Below, in pieces: positions 1 through 7,294 of a stretch of 43,805 nucleotides of DNA. A program made the translations under genes and the position numbers. Every line of letters starts with the position of its first letter. The stretch's first letter is position 1. The notes beneath the pieces were generated by a model. That model was given only the letters and a program-made list of their open reading frames with translations, was not told the origin of the DNA and searched no databases. Source of the DNA: an uncultured Lachnospiraceae bacterium (GTDB lineage Bacteria > Bacillota > Clostridia > Lachnospirales > Lachnospiraceae); assembly GCA_934437985.1 (NCBI GenBank), contig CAKSBI010000019.1, forward strand, positions 1 through 43,805, given 5' to 3'.

Positions 1-153
1 CTTTCTTTCACTCAACTTACTTATTCCTTCAGGTTTCTTTTCCTCATAAAATACTGCCTTGCAAAACTCTGAAGCAGCAGGTGCCGCTGCATCTGCCATT
101 GCCACCACTAACATCATTATTACCTTAAATACTTTCTTAATATATTTCCTCAT
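1..153 (-). CDS. agrD: AgrD-like cyclic (thio)lactone autoinducer peptide precursor, 3' end cut by window edge
   Basis: Reading from the ATG at 153 gives 51 open codons to the window edge. The N-terminus is a short basic amphipathic/hydrophobic leader (MRKYIKKVFKVIMMLVVAMA), followed by a small-residue stretch and then SEFCKAVF-YEEKKPEGISKL. This fits AgrD architecture: leader, ring segment beginning with Cys31 (predicted five-residue ring C-K-A-V-F), then an acidic, proline-containing tail that AgrB removes. The C. perfringens precursor has the same layout (CLWFT followed by HQPEEPK). An AGGGTGAG ribosome binding site lies about 7 nt upstream. It diverges from agrB across a repeat-rich intergenic region. 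The stop codon lies outside the window. Role (signal of the adjacent AgrB/AgrC/AgrA set) is inferred from sequence layout and neighbourhood; the exact mature peptide ends are not known. Confidence 0.82.
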   Translation of the reverse strand, partial: MRKYIKKVFKVIMMLVVAMADAAAPAASEFCKAVFYEEKKPEGISKLSERK

Positions 154-186
154 ATTTTAGTTCTCACCCTTTCATTTTTTGATTTG

Positions 187-192
187 ATAATA
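187..192 (-). promoter_or_regulatory. Candidate -10 of the agrD promoter
   Basis: On the minus strand this reads TATTAT, about 30 nt from the nearest operator copy (223-233). No good -35 is present, as expected for an activator-dependent promoter. Weak on its own. Confidence 0.3.
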
Positions 193-222
193 GCATATTA
201 TTCTGCTTTACCGCCCAAAATG

Positions 223-315
223 GGATAAGTGGTCAAAAATAACGGATAAATGGTAATTATGTACCACTATTTATCATTTACAAACCACTTATTCCTAGAT
301 TTTAACCACTTATCC
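223..315. promoter_or_regulatory. Divergent LytTR-type operator: five GGATAAGTGGT copies in two arrays with 21-bp period
   Basis: Forward copies begin at 223 (GGATAAGTGGT) and 244 (GGATAAATGGT). Reverse-oriented copies begin at 263 (ACCACTATTTATC), 284 (ACCACTTATTCC) and 305 (ACCACTTATCC). Within each array the start-to-start distance is exactly 21 bp. S. aureus AgrA binds 9-bp direct repeats separated by 12 bp, which is the same period. Read outward, both the agrD and agrB promoters see the motif in the same orientation (two copies toward agrD, three toward agrB), with the nearest copy about 30 bp from a possible -10. Inferred function: binding site for the LytTR regulator at 963-1712, autoinducing both transcripts. 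Confidence 0.78.
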
Positions 316-385
316 TTAATTAACAAATTAACCATTATCTTTATGTTACATTATTAATACCAAATCACAGAGAGGAACATAAACA

Positions 386-973
386 ATGATTATATCTAAC
401 TTAATTGCAACAAACATAACTGCACAACTTGTATCTACAGGCGACATTTCAGAGGATGATTCAGCAGCTTATAAATACTGTATAGACTATATACTTGAAT
501 TAATGGTGTATTTCACCATAACATCATTACTCGGATTGTCTTGTGGTTATCCATTGCTTGGATTGCTGAATTTTATTATAATGGTTCCTGTAAGAAGCGT
601 CTGCGGAGGTTTCCACGCTTCTTCAAGGGTTAAATGTGCTATATTATCATATGGTTATTACATACTTATGATACTCGGATTACATTACTGCACTTATATC
701 AATGACAAAATATGGAGTTTGATTATAATTAGCGGTGCTTTAATAATACACTGTAAAAAAGAAACAATTAGCGTAAACCACTTTACTAACCGCCAAAAGA
801 TTAAGCATACTATACTAAAAAAAATAATATCCATTATCTTAAGCGGAGCTTACTTGATAACGTACTCTATGCATATGAATGAAATATATATAACAATATC
901 CATGTGTACATTTTTCTCTATAATTAGTATACTTATACCATATACAACCAGGAGGATTCACTATGAATTATAA
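386..973 (+). CDS. agrB: AgrB: membrane peptidase that processes the autoinducer peptide
   Basis: 195 aa, polytopic membrane protein. The AgrB catalytic pair is visible as GGFHASSRVKC, with His77 and Cys84, the same numbering as in S. aureus AgrB. Family role: cysteine endopeptidase of the inner membrane that removes the C-terminal tail of AgrD and forms the thiolactone ring. Hydrophobic segments lie at about 36-70, 86-130 and 147-190. A GAGAGGAAC ribosome binding site precedes the ATG. The 3' end overlaps agrA by 11 nt, so the two are translationally coupled. The gene is noticeably more AT-rich than the housekeeping genes further right. The adjacent divergent peptide gene is its likely substrate. 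Confidence 0.93.
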   Translation: MIISNLIATNITAQLVSTGDISEDDSAAYKYCIDYILELMVYFTITSLLGLSCGYPLLGLLNFIIMVPVRSVCGGFHASSRVKCAILSYGYYILMILGLHYCTYINDKIWSLIIISGALIIHCKKETISVNHFTNRQKIKHTILKKIISIILSGAYLITYSMHMNEIYITISMCTFFSIISILIPYTTRRIHYEL

Positions 974-1712
974 AGTCGCAATATGTGATGACGATAATAC
1001 TGTCACCGAAACAATTAATGAATATCTTTTGCTCTATTCATTCCGCTATGATGTCACATTTAATGTTGCTTCATTTAACAATCCTGCTGACTTGTTGAAT
1101 ACATACACGTCCTCTGGTACTTATCATATGGTATTCCTGGATGTCGAGATGCCGGGAATGACCGGTATAGAGCTTGCAGGGCATATCAGAAATATTCCTG
1201 ATAATAATGTATTCATTATCTTCATCAGCTCATATCCTGAGTACATGAAAGACAGCTTTAATGTACAGGCATTTCAATATCTGACAAAGCCTATATCTAA
1301 ACAGGCATTTTTCATGGAAATGAATCGAATTCATGACTATATCAATAAGTCTGACCGCACTCAGATAATAGTTAATACGGCATATTCTGAAAGTGAAGTT
1401 ATATTCGCAGATGATATAATATATATTGAGAATTCGGATTCCAAGAAAAAACACGTCAAAATTCATACAACAAGTGGACATTTCACAGATTCCACCGGTA
1501 CCATAAGAGAATTCGAGGACAAACTTTCCATAACAAAATATTTTGATATGCCTTCCCGGGGCTTTCTGGCTAATTTAAAACATATTCATTACATAAGGAA
1601 AAATGCTATTGTCATGGATAACGGCGACCAGCTTCCACTAAGCCGCAGGAATGAGAAAAAAATACGTGACTATTTTAACGAACAGCTGATAACAATATCC
1701 GGACACAGATAG
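963..1712 (+). CDS. agrA: AgrA-like response regulator (receiver plus LytTR DNA-binding domain)
   Basis: 249 aa. N-terminal receiver (about 1-125): acidic pocket CDDD at 8-11, phosphoacceptor Asp60 in FLDVEMPGMTG, conserved Lys109 in YLTKPIS. C-terminal LytTR domain (about 135-240), with the typical IIYIENSDSKKKHVKIHT and FLANLKHIHYI stretches. Expected to be phosphorylated by the kinase encoded next and to bind direct repeats; the 21-bp array at 223-315 is the obvious target. It overlaps agrB by 11 nt, and agrC begins about 20 nt downstream. The order regulator-then-kinase is reversed compared with staphylococcal agrBDCA. Confidence 0.9.
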   Translation: MNYKVAICDDDNTVTETINEYLLLYSFRYDVTFNVASFNNPADLLNTYTSSGTYHMVFLDVEMPGMTGIELAGHIRNIPDNNVFIIFISSYPEYMKDSFNVQAFQYLTKPISKQAFFMEMNRIHDYINKSDRTQIIVNTAYSESEVIFADDIIYIENSDSKKKHVKIHTTSGHFTDSTGTIREFEDKLSITKYFDMPSRGFLANLKHIHYIRKNAIVMDNGDQLPLSRRNEKKIRDYFNEQLITISGHR

Positions 1713-1731
1713 ATTGGAGGATTTAAAACAT

Positions 1732-3030
1732 ATGCTTTTATACATAATTTGTTCAACATTCGATATGGCAATACTATACATATATCTCAGGCAGCTTCTG
1801 GGGCAAAAGAAAGAGAACATCAGCCCCATATTATCAGCGTCTGCATATATTATCAGTGAGATACTTCAGTTACTTGAGATGCATATAATCTCAGCAGTTG
1901 ATTCCTCTTTGGACATGTATATATATATCGGAACAAGTCTCATTATTACATTCCTGCTTACTCTGCTGCATGATTGTAAAATGAGACACCGTATATTCGC
2001 AGCATTATCATTTCAGGTATATGCAACAGTATCCGAGATCGTTGTATACACCATTTTCTCAATACTTCCGGAAGATATGCAGACAGCACTTTTTTCCGAA
2101 GTAACATACGGCGGCATATGCTCCAAGATTGTGCTATTCATCATTCTCAATATTACAATGCTGATATTTGAGAAGAGAAAGGAATTCCGTTCTGTAAAAT
2201 ATTCTCTTCTTGTATTAATGATGCCTGTATTATCTATTCTGTTGATGCTTACAATTCCCATTAAGACATCGGGCAGCAGCCTTGAACATACACTTACACT
2301 TATTGGGCTAACTGCAATACTTGTGGCCAATGTAATCAATTACATTCTTCTCCAGAATATTATATACCTAAATGAGGCTAACCAGACCAGGCATAATATG
2401 GACAAACAGATTGGTTATCAGATTGAGAAATACAGACAGCTTTCAACGGCATACAGAGATACAAGAAGATTAATACATGACACCAAGAAGCATTATTTCA
2501 TGATACGGGAATTAATAAGCGGGAAGGAATACGATAAAGCTACAGCTTACATTAACGACAGTATTACTGATCTTGAAAATGTGTATAGCAATATTAATAC
2601 AGGTAACCTTGTTATTGATTCATTCGTGAGCAACTACGCCCTCATAGCCAAACAGGAAAATATACAGTTAAGAACCAACCTTCAGGTTAATCCCAACTTC
2701 ATAACCATAAAGGATTATGATCTTAGCATTATCATAGGAAACCTGCTTGATAATGCCATTAATTCATGCCGTGGCATTCCTGTTCCTCACCCAAGACAGA
2801 TAACACTTGACATAACAACAAGCAGCAAGGAACTGTTAATCCATATCTACAACTCTGTTGACACTGAGCATCAGCATACACAGGATAATGCCGATAATAA
2901 GGCTCTTTATCACGGCTTTGGAACACAGAATATTGAAAAGATAACTCTTGCGTACAATGGAACTTATTCTACTAAAATTGCCAACGGAGACTACCATGCA
3001 ATTGTAAGTATACCATTTCTAAATGTATAG
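1732..3030 (+). CDS. agrC: AgrC-like sensor histidine kinase (HPK10 type)
   Basis: 432 aa. The N-terminal ~215 residues form six or seven membrane segments, the sensor for an extracellular peptide. A helical linker leads to a dimerisation motif with His249 in RRLIHDTKKHYFMIREL; the ATPase N box is NLLDNAIN (about 337-344) and the G box is HGFGTQNI. The absence of canonical HisKA spacing and the presence of DNAxN fit the HPK10/AgrC class. I chose the ATG at 1732 because the TTG at 1714 overlaps the GGAGG at 1716-1720 that serves as ribosome binding site (11 nt spacing, slightly long). Last gene of the agrBAC transcript, followed by a terminator at 3128. Likely receptor for the peptide made from 1-153. 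Confidence 0.88.
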   Translation: MLLYIICSTFDMAILYIYLRQLLGQKKENISPILSASAYIISEILQLLEMHIISAVDSSLDMYIYIGTSLIITFLLTLLHDCKMRHRIFAALSFQVYATVSEIVVYTIFSILPEDMQTALFSEVTYGGICSKIVLFIILNITMLIFEKRKEFRSVKYSLLVLMMPVLSILLMLTIPIKTSGSSLEHTLTLIGLTAILVANVINYILLQNIIYLNEANQTRHNMDKQIGYQIEKYRQLSTAYRDTRRLIHDTKKHYFMIRELISGKEYDKATAYINDSITDLENVYSNINTGNLVIDSFVSNYALIAKQENIQLRTNLQVNPNFITIKDYDLSIIIGNLLDNAINSCRGIPVPHPRQITLDITTSSKELLIHIYNSVDTEHQHTQDNADNKALYHGFGTQNIEKITLAYNGTYSTKIANGDYHAIVSIPFLNV

Positions 3031-3127
3031 GCAATTTAAAGCCTATTTTGCTTCTTCGCTGACCGTACCGGGCAGGCGGGAGCCTGCCCCCTGGGATTCA
3101 GTAATACGAATTCTTCTGCATAACATA

Positions 3128-3165
3128 ATAAAAGGGCTAAGCCTCAGGCTTAACCCTTTTATTAT
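3128..3165. terminator. Bidirectional terminator between agrC (+) and tRNA-Leu (-)
   Basis: The stem pairs AAAAGGGcTAAGCC with GGCTTAaCCCTTTT around a TCA loop. A T-rich run follows on both strands, so it can end agrC transcription and the leftward tRNA transcript. Confidence 0.8.
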
Positions 3166-3169
3166 ATCA

Positions 3170-3253
3170 TGCGGAAGATGGGACTTGAACCCACACGACA
3201 TTGCTGCCACAAGATCCTTAGTCTTGCTCGTCTGCCAGTTCCGACACTTCCGC
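3170..3253 (-). tRNA. tRNA-Leu (anticodon AAG)
   Basis: 84-nt class II tRNA. Acceptor GCGGAAG pairs with CTTCCGC, then A73. D-stem TCG/CGA with GG in the loop; anticodon stem CAAGA/TCTTG around the loop CTAAGGA, giving U33 and anticodon AAG (3217-3219) with G37. A long variable arm is present and the T-loop is TTCAAGT. CCA is not encoded. Leucine identity is supported by the long variable arm, A73 and G37. An A at position 34 is unusual for a bacterial leucine tRNA (normally GAG) and would require deamination to inosine to read CUC or CUA. Confidence 0.9.
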
Positions 3254-3291
3254 AAACCGCGTTTCGTTTTATTTGCCTCAACGCAAGACAT

Positions 3292-3320
3292 AGTATAACA
3301 AAGTATACTGTCTGTGTCAA
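3292..3320 (-). promoter_or_regulatory. Sigma-A promoter of tRNA-Leu(AAG)
   Basis: On the minus strand: consensus TTGACA (3315-3320), 17-bp spacer, TATACT (3292-3297). The -10 ends about 38 nt before the mature tRNA 5' end. Confidence 0.85.
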
Positions 3321-3389
3321 CACTTTTTTTGACTTTTTTTATTCTTTTTTCGGCAGTTTTTATCATTATTATGTCAAAGCTCATGATGC

Positions 3390-3531
3390 ACTTTCCAACA
3401 CCCTTTGCAGCGTACTGATAACCTCTTGCAGCACCATATCCGTTCATTTCAGGCATCATAATATCCATTACAATAAGGTCAAATCCACCCGGGGCAGACT
3501 TTTCAAATAAATAATCAATAACCATCCGCAT
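3390..3531 (-). pseudogene. Remnant of a response-regulator receiver domain
   Basis: The minus-strand frame from 3531 encodes about 45 residues of a recognisable receiver domain: YLFEKSAPGGFDLIVMDI then MMPEMNGYGAAR, containing the phosphoacceptor Asp and the MPxMNG turn. Upstream the frame lacks the N-terminal acidic pocket. After AAR the similarity fades (GYQYAAKGVGKCIMSFD) and the frame runs meaninglessly through the tRNA. No convincing ribosome binding site. Most similar in style to receivers of large hybrid kinases. Exact limits are approximate. Confidence 0.6.
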
Positions 3532-3561
3532 ATTATTTGTAATTTTTTACATGATATCCAT

Positions 3562-3604
3562 AATAAAAGGACAGTTACACTCACGCATAACTGCCCTTTT
3601 ATTT
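3562..3604. terminator. Terminator downstream of the ytvI-like gene
   Basis: Hairpin with arms ATAAAAGGaCAGTTA and TAACTGcCCTTTTAT around a 10-nt loop. It lies 23 nt beyond the stop codon of the minus-strand gene ending at 3627. T-rich sequence flanks both sides. Confidence 0.75.
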
Positions 3605-3626
3605 CTTATTCACACGGAGCTGACAC

Positions 3627-4781
3627 TCAGAACTTCCGCCACTCATCAATATCCTTGGCTATAATCTTCGCTCCCCTTATTAAGGTATCAAACAATCCCG
3701 CCTTATAGAATGTAGCAATGATCATTCCTATTGGGATTGCAATAATCATCCCCAGCACTCCACTGACTCTGTAGCCAATAAACATATAGAAAATAGTTGC
3801 AAGGGGACTAAGACCGATACTGTCAGCAACCATCTTCGGCTGCAGGAACTGTCTTACTGCCTGACAGATAATATACAACACAAATAACACGATTGCACGT
3901 GCATAATTGCCGGCCACGACCTCGTACAGACACCATGGCCACATTATTGCACCTGAACCAAGTACCGGGAGAAAATCAACAAATGCTATAATAAGCGCTA
4001 TCCATACAGCATATTCTATACGCATACATAAAAATCCCACTGCAAGGATTGCAAATACACATATCATAATCTTAAGCTGCGCCTTAAAATACCCGGCAAA
4101 TGCATTTACAATATTATCCATCACCATCTTGTATGTCTTTTTTACCCCCTCGGGCATCTTCTCATGATATACCTTAATAATATTATCATGCTCTGCCGTA
4201 AGAAAATAACACAGAAGAATCGTGATAACAGTCATAAGCAGACCCTCTGCCACGCTTTTAACTACCAGGCCGGCATTACTGAATGTCAGGTTAGTTGACA
4301 TGATACCGCCTACAAGGTCATTAATTATGTCCCCTGCTTTTTCAACAATCGTATTAAGATAATCCTGCGTACCCTGCGGAAGTATCTCCAGGTCAACTCT
4401 CCATCTATCTATTGTTGCCTGTATCGTATCAGATGCCGTCTTATATATATCAGGCAGATTTTCTGCGAATCCTATCCCCTGTTTGATAAGTACATAAAAC
4501 AATGCATATAATAATGAGATAATAAGCACAAGAACGGTTATGATCACAATAACTGTTCCATGTTTTCTTAAAATCTTCAGCTTATTTTCAAGAAAATGTA
4601 CTAATGGATTAGCCATCATTGCTATTATCCAGCCCACTACAAACGGCCACATAAGTGCCAGTGCCTTCGGCAGCACCAGGACAAGCAGCAGTATTATAGC
4701 AGCCGCCAGCAGATAATTGGCAATTATTTTACAGTACAGCTTCCATCCCGGCTGATTTTTCTCTTTATTATCGTTATCCAT
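3627..4781 (-). CDS. AI-2E/PerM-family membrane protein, YtvI-like
   Basis: 384 aa polytopic membrane protein. A hydrophobic pair lies near the N-terminus (about 20-60), a helical extracytoplasmic region follows (about 100-170), and a conserved C-terminal block contains FVDFLPVLGSGAIMWPW and an LQPKMVADSIGLSPL stretch. These are hallmarks of the AI-2E transporter superfamily, and the arrangement resembles the sporulation-associated YtvI branch. Substrate unknown; members include exporters and ion antiporters. The AAGGAGAAATGT ribosome binding site supports the start. Last gene of a leftward run (amidase, rdgB, COG2426, this gene) with short gaps, followed by a terminator. Confidence 0.82.
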   Translation of the reverse strand: MDNDNKEKNQPGWKLYCKIIANYLLAAAIILLLVLVLPKALALMWPFVVGWIIAMMANPLVHFLENKLKILRKHGTVIVIITVLVLIISLLYALFYVLIKQGIGFAENLPDIYKTASDTIQATIDRWRVDLEILPQGTQDYLNTIVEKAGDIINDLVGGIMSTNLTFSNAGLVVKSVAEGLLMTVITILLCYFLTAEHDNIIKVYHEKMPEGVKKTYKMVMDNIVNAFAGYFKAQLKIMICVFAILAVGFLCMRIEYAVWIALIIAFVDFLPVLGSGAIMWPWCLYEVVAGNYARAIVLFVLYIICQAVRQFLQPKMVADSIGLSPLATIFYMFIGYRVSGVLGMIIAIPIGMIIATFYKAGLFDTLIRGAKIIAKDIDEWRKF

Positions 4782-4808
4782 ACATTTCTCCTTTATCCTG
4801 ACACTCCA

Positions 4809-5309
4809 TTAACCAAACATAGCCATGATACCACTAAATAATCCCAGACTTATCAGTCCCATGATAACACCGGCAACCACTACCCCTGCCATTACTGCAA
4901 TGATACTTTTCTTAAACTCCATGTCAAGTATACTTGCAGCGAGTGCTCCTGTCCAGGCTCCTGTTCCCGGAAGCGGTATCCCTACGAATAAAAGTAATGC
5001 AACATATAATCCTTTTCCTGCTTTCTCCTTAAGCTTCATTCCACCCTTATGTCCCTTTTCAAGACAGAATGAAAAAAACTTCCCGATAAACCTTTTATCC
5101 TTTCCCCACTCAAGAACCGCCCTCGCGAAGAAGAAAATAAACGGAACAGGCAGCATATTGCCTAATATCGCAACAAGATAGCATTGCCACAATTCAAGTG
5201 ACACCCCTGCCTTAATAAATCCGACTGCATACGGAATTGCTCCCCTGAGCTCGATTAACGGAACCATTGATATAAAAAATATTATAATATAATGCTTTAT
5301 TACGTTCAT
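4809..5309 (-). CDS. COG2426 small integral membrane protein (putative small-molecule exporter)
   Basis: 166 aa with about four to five hydrophobic segments. Family signatures are the N-terminal ISMVPLIELRGAIPYAVGF, the central LPVPFIFFFARAVLEW, and GIPLPGTGAWTGALAA. COG2426 is annotated as a putative small multidrug export protein, but I know of no direct functional proof. It sits 27 nt upstream of the ytvI-like gene and about 40 nt downstream of rdgB on the same strand, so co-transcription is likely. The start at 5309 has a GAAAGGAC-type ribosome binding site. Confidence 0.8.
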   Translation of the reverse strand: MNVIKHYIIIFFISMVPLIELRGAIPYAVGFIKAGVSLELWQCYLVAILGNMLPVPFIFFFARAVLEWGKDKRFIGKFFSFCLEKGHKGGMKLKEKAGKGLYVALLLFVGIPLPGTGAWTGALAASILDMEFKKSIIAVMAGVVVAGVIMGLISLGLFSGIMAMFG

Positions 5310-5348
5310 TTTTCAAGTCCTTTCTGCTTACAATTGTTGGTATTATTG

Positions 5349-5954
5349 TCATTTTAATTCATCCCCAAGGGCTGCCATCATCTTTACGAGTGCCCTTCCC
5401 CTGTGGCTTATTATATTCTTCTCCTCACAGGAAAGCTCTGCAGTTGTACAGCCTCTTTCCGGCAGGTAGAATATCGGATCATACCCGAATCCATTCTCTC
5501 CTTTAATCTCATAACCGATCTGCCCTTCTATTGTTCCTCTGCTTACAATCTCCTTTCCATCAGGCATCACGCATGCAATAACACACACAAACCTTGCGCT
5601 TCTGTCACTGTCAGCAACACCCTCAAGTTCTTTTAAAATATGATTATTTTTAACCGTATATGATGTATCTTCACCAAGATACCTTGCAGAATATACCCCC
5701 GGTGCCTTGTCAAGGTAATCAACCTCAAGCCCCGAATCATCTGCAAGCACCATACAGTCAGTATATTTTGATATTGTCCTCGCTTTTATAAGCGCATTCT
5801 CCTCAAATGTCTTTCCATCCTCAACTATATCAACAGCTATGCCGGCATCCTTTAACGAAATAAGGTTAATATCATGTTTTTTAATAAAATCACTCATGAT
5901 TTCCCTTATTTCAACAAGCTTTCCGGCATTGCCGGTAGCAAATATCACGTCCAT
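5349..5954 (-). CDS. rdgB: RdgB/HAM1 XTP/dITP pyrophosphatase
   Basis: 201 aa. Cleans the nucleotide pool by hydrolysing non-canonical purine triphosphates (XTP, dITP, ITP) to monophosphates, in the cytoplasm. Visible family motifs: IFATGNAGKLVEI at the N-terminus, ADDSGLEVDYL with the catalytic Asp, APGVYSARYLG, GENGFGYDPIF and ISHRGRAL. I chose the ATG at 5954 because GGAGG sits seven nt upstream and the family motif starts immediately; an in-frame ATG 33 nt further upstream lies inside the 3' end of the amidase gene. It starts 13 nt after the amidase stop, indicating an operon. Confidence 0.93.
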   Translation of the reverse strand: MDVIFATGNAGKLVEIREIMSDFIKKHDINLISLKDAGIAVDIVEDGKTFEENALIKARTISKYTDCMVLADDSGLEVDYLDKAPGVYSARYLGEDTSYTVKNNHILKELEGVADSDRSARFVCVIACVMPDGKEIVSRGTIEGQIGYEIKGENGFGYDPIFYLPERGCTTAELSCEEKNIISHRGRALVKMMAALGDELK

Positions 5955-5967
5955 TTTTTTCCTCCAT

Positions 5968-7233
5968 CTATTGTATTTCTTTTTCATATATATTTTTATA
6001 AGCTTTTATTATACCATTATATATCCCTTCTGCAGTCTTTTTTATATTTTTTCTGCCTACAAGCCTCTTAAGGTCATTACTGTCAGATATATAACCGACC
6101 TCTATTATTGTCGCAGGCACCTTACTCTTACGTAAAATATGAAGCTCATTTTTTCTGTTAATAACTTCCCTTTTTCTTATCCCTGTTGCATCTGTAACAG
6201 AATCAAGAATAATCTCTGCTGCCTTCTTACTCTTTTTCTTTTGCTTCTTACATACCGATGAATATAATGCCTCAGCACCATTAACGCCCGGAAGCCAGTA
6301 ATATTCATACGAATTACAATGAATACTCACAAACATATCAGCCTTAACCGCATTGGCGGCTGATACCCTTTCATGGAGTGAACGCCCGCTGTCATCAAGC
6401 CGTGTATAATACACTTTTATGTCTGTCTTATCAAGCTTCTTTTTAAGCTGTTTTACAATATCCAGGGTAATATCTTTTTCATAATACCTGCCATTAACAG
6501 AATGGCATCCATCATCCGGCCCGCCATGCCCGGCATCAACAACAATTACATTTTCGTATACCTGATGAGGCTTAAGCATATCTATGCACATTACATCATC
6601 AAATGTGTGAATATCATATTCATATATGCTATCCAGCGTAAGCATAATGTCTGTACAATAGGTTCCTGCATATGTATCAGATTCGTGCCTGCTGAAGAAA
6701 ATCTTACGTACAGGATCCCCGGGCAGAAGCGCATCATGTTCACCTATGTAATATCTGCCGTCAGATATCCTCTGAACACAGTTCACATCCGGCAATTCGT
6801 ACACCGACTTATCAATCTTTATATTGATTGTCCTTGCCATATAATCCGTATCGTATGTAATAACAGCCCCTTCGGGAGTTCCCGGCAAAATTATCTGACT
6901 GTCTCCCCTGAACTTTTCCTTTAGCTTTTTCCATCGGTCGCTGTCAACAAGTGCTGTTCCCTGCGACATGACCATATAGGCTTCATCAGTAAGCCCATCT
7001 GTCTGCCCGGTCACACCGGCATCATTATTCTGTCCGTCTTTATTACGGCTCACTGCACTGATAATTCCGGACAGCAGGTCACTTTCCCCTTCCATATTAT
7101 GAACCCGGGAATTACCTTCCCCGGTGCCAACAGATATAGTTTCAGTTCCCCTTTTTAGCAAAACAGTTCCTATAACAAGCAGTACGAATCCCACCAATAT
7201 CACTGCCGTCTTCTTAAGTTGTGTCTCTGTCAA
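5968..7233 (-). CDS. Membrane-anchored N-acetylmuramoyl-L-alanine amidase (Amidase_3)
   Basis: 421 aa. One N-terminal membrane anchor (about 8-26), a linker with low conservation, a region of unknown fold (100-225), then a C-terminal Amidase_3 domain (about 228-415). The zinc and catalytic residues are all present: His236 in DAGHGG, Glu252 in YEKD, His305 in SIHCNS, and Glu378 in IIEVGYISD. Predicted to cut the amide bond between muramic acid and the stem peptide outside the membrane, in cell separation, turnover or spore germination (CwlD-like enzymes have the same domain). Heads the leftward group amidase, rdgB, COG2426, ytvI-like. Confidence 0.9.
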   Translation of the reverse strand: MTETQLKKTAVILVGFVLLVIGTVLLKRGTETISVGTGEGNSRVHNMEGESDLLSGIISAVSRNKDGQNNDAGVTGQTDGLTDEAYMVMSQGTALVDSDRWKKLKEKFRGDSQIILPGTPEGAVITYDTDYMARTINIKIDKSVYELPDVNCVQRISDGRYYIGEHDALLPGDPVRKIFFSRHESDTYAGTYCTDIMLTLDSIYEYDIHTFDDVMCIDMLKPHQVYENVIVVDAGHGGPDDGCHSVNGRYYEKDITLDIVKQLKKKLDKTDIKVYYTRLDDSGRSLHERVSAANAVKADMFVSIHCNSYEYYWLPGVNGAEALYSSVCKKQKKKSKKAAEIILDSVTDATGIRKREVINRKNELHILRKSKVPATIIEVGYISDSNDLKRLVGRKNIKKTAEGIYNGIIKAYKNIYEKEIQ

Positions 7234-7294
7234 GGCATTGTGCCCTCCTTAGTCTCCCGGCCGGCACTTAATATGTATCGGGTGTCAGCTTGTC

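Noticed and set aside
3069..3092. GC-rich hairpin (GGGCAGGC with GCCTGCCC) after agrC as a separate terminator
   Set aside because: It has no U-tract, and the hairpin at 3128 is a better terminator. The short GC-rich patch is unexplained but not supported as a feature.
3291..3300. TAGTATAAC near the tRNA promoter as a third copy of the palindromic element end
   Set aside because: The match stops after nine bases and overlaps the -10 box of the tRNA promoter. Chance is enough.
3023..3510. Plus-strand frames across 3023-3298 and 3169-3510
   Set aside because: They run through the terminator, the tRNA-Leu gene and its promoter, have no ribosome binding site and no recognisable domain.
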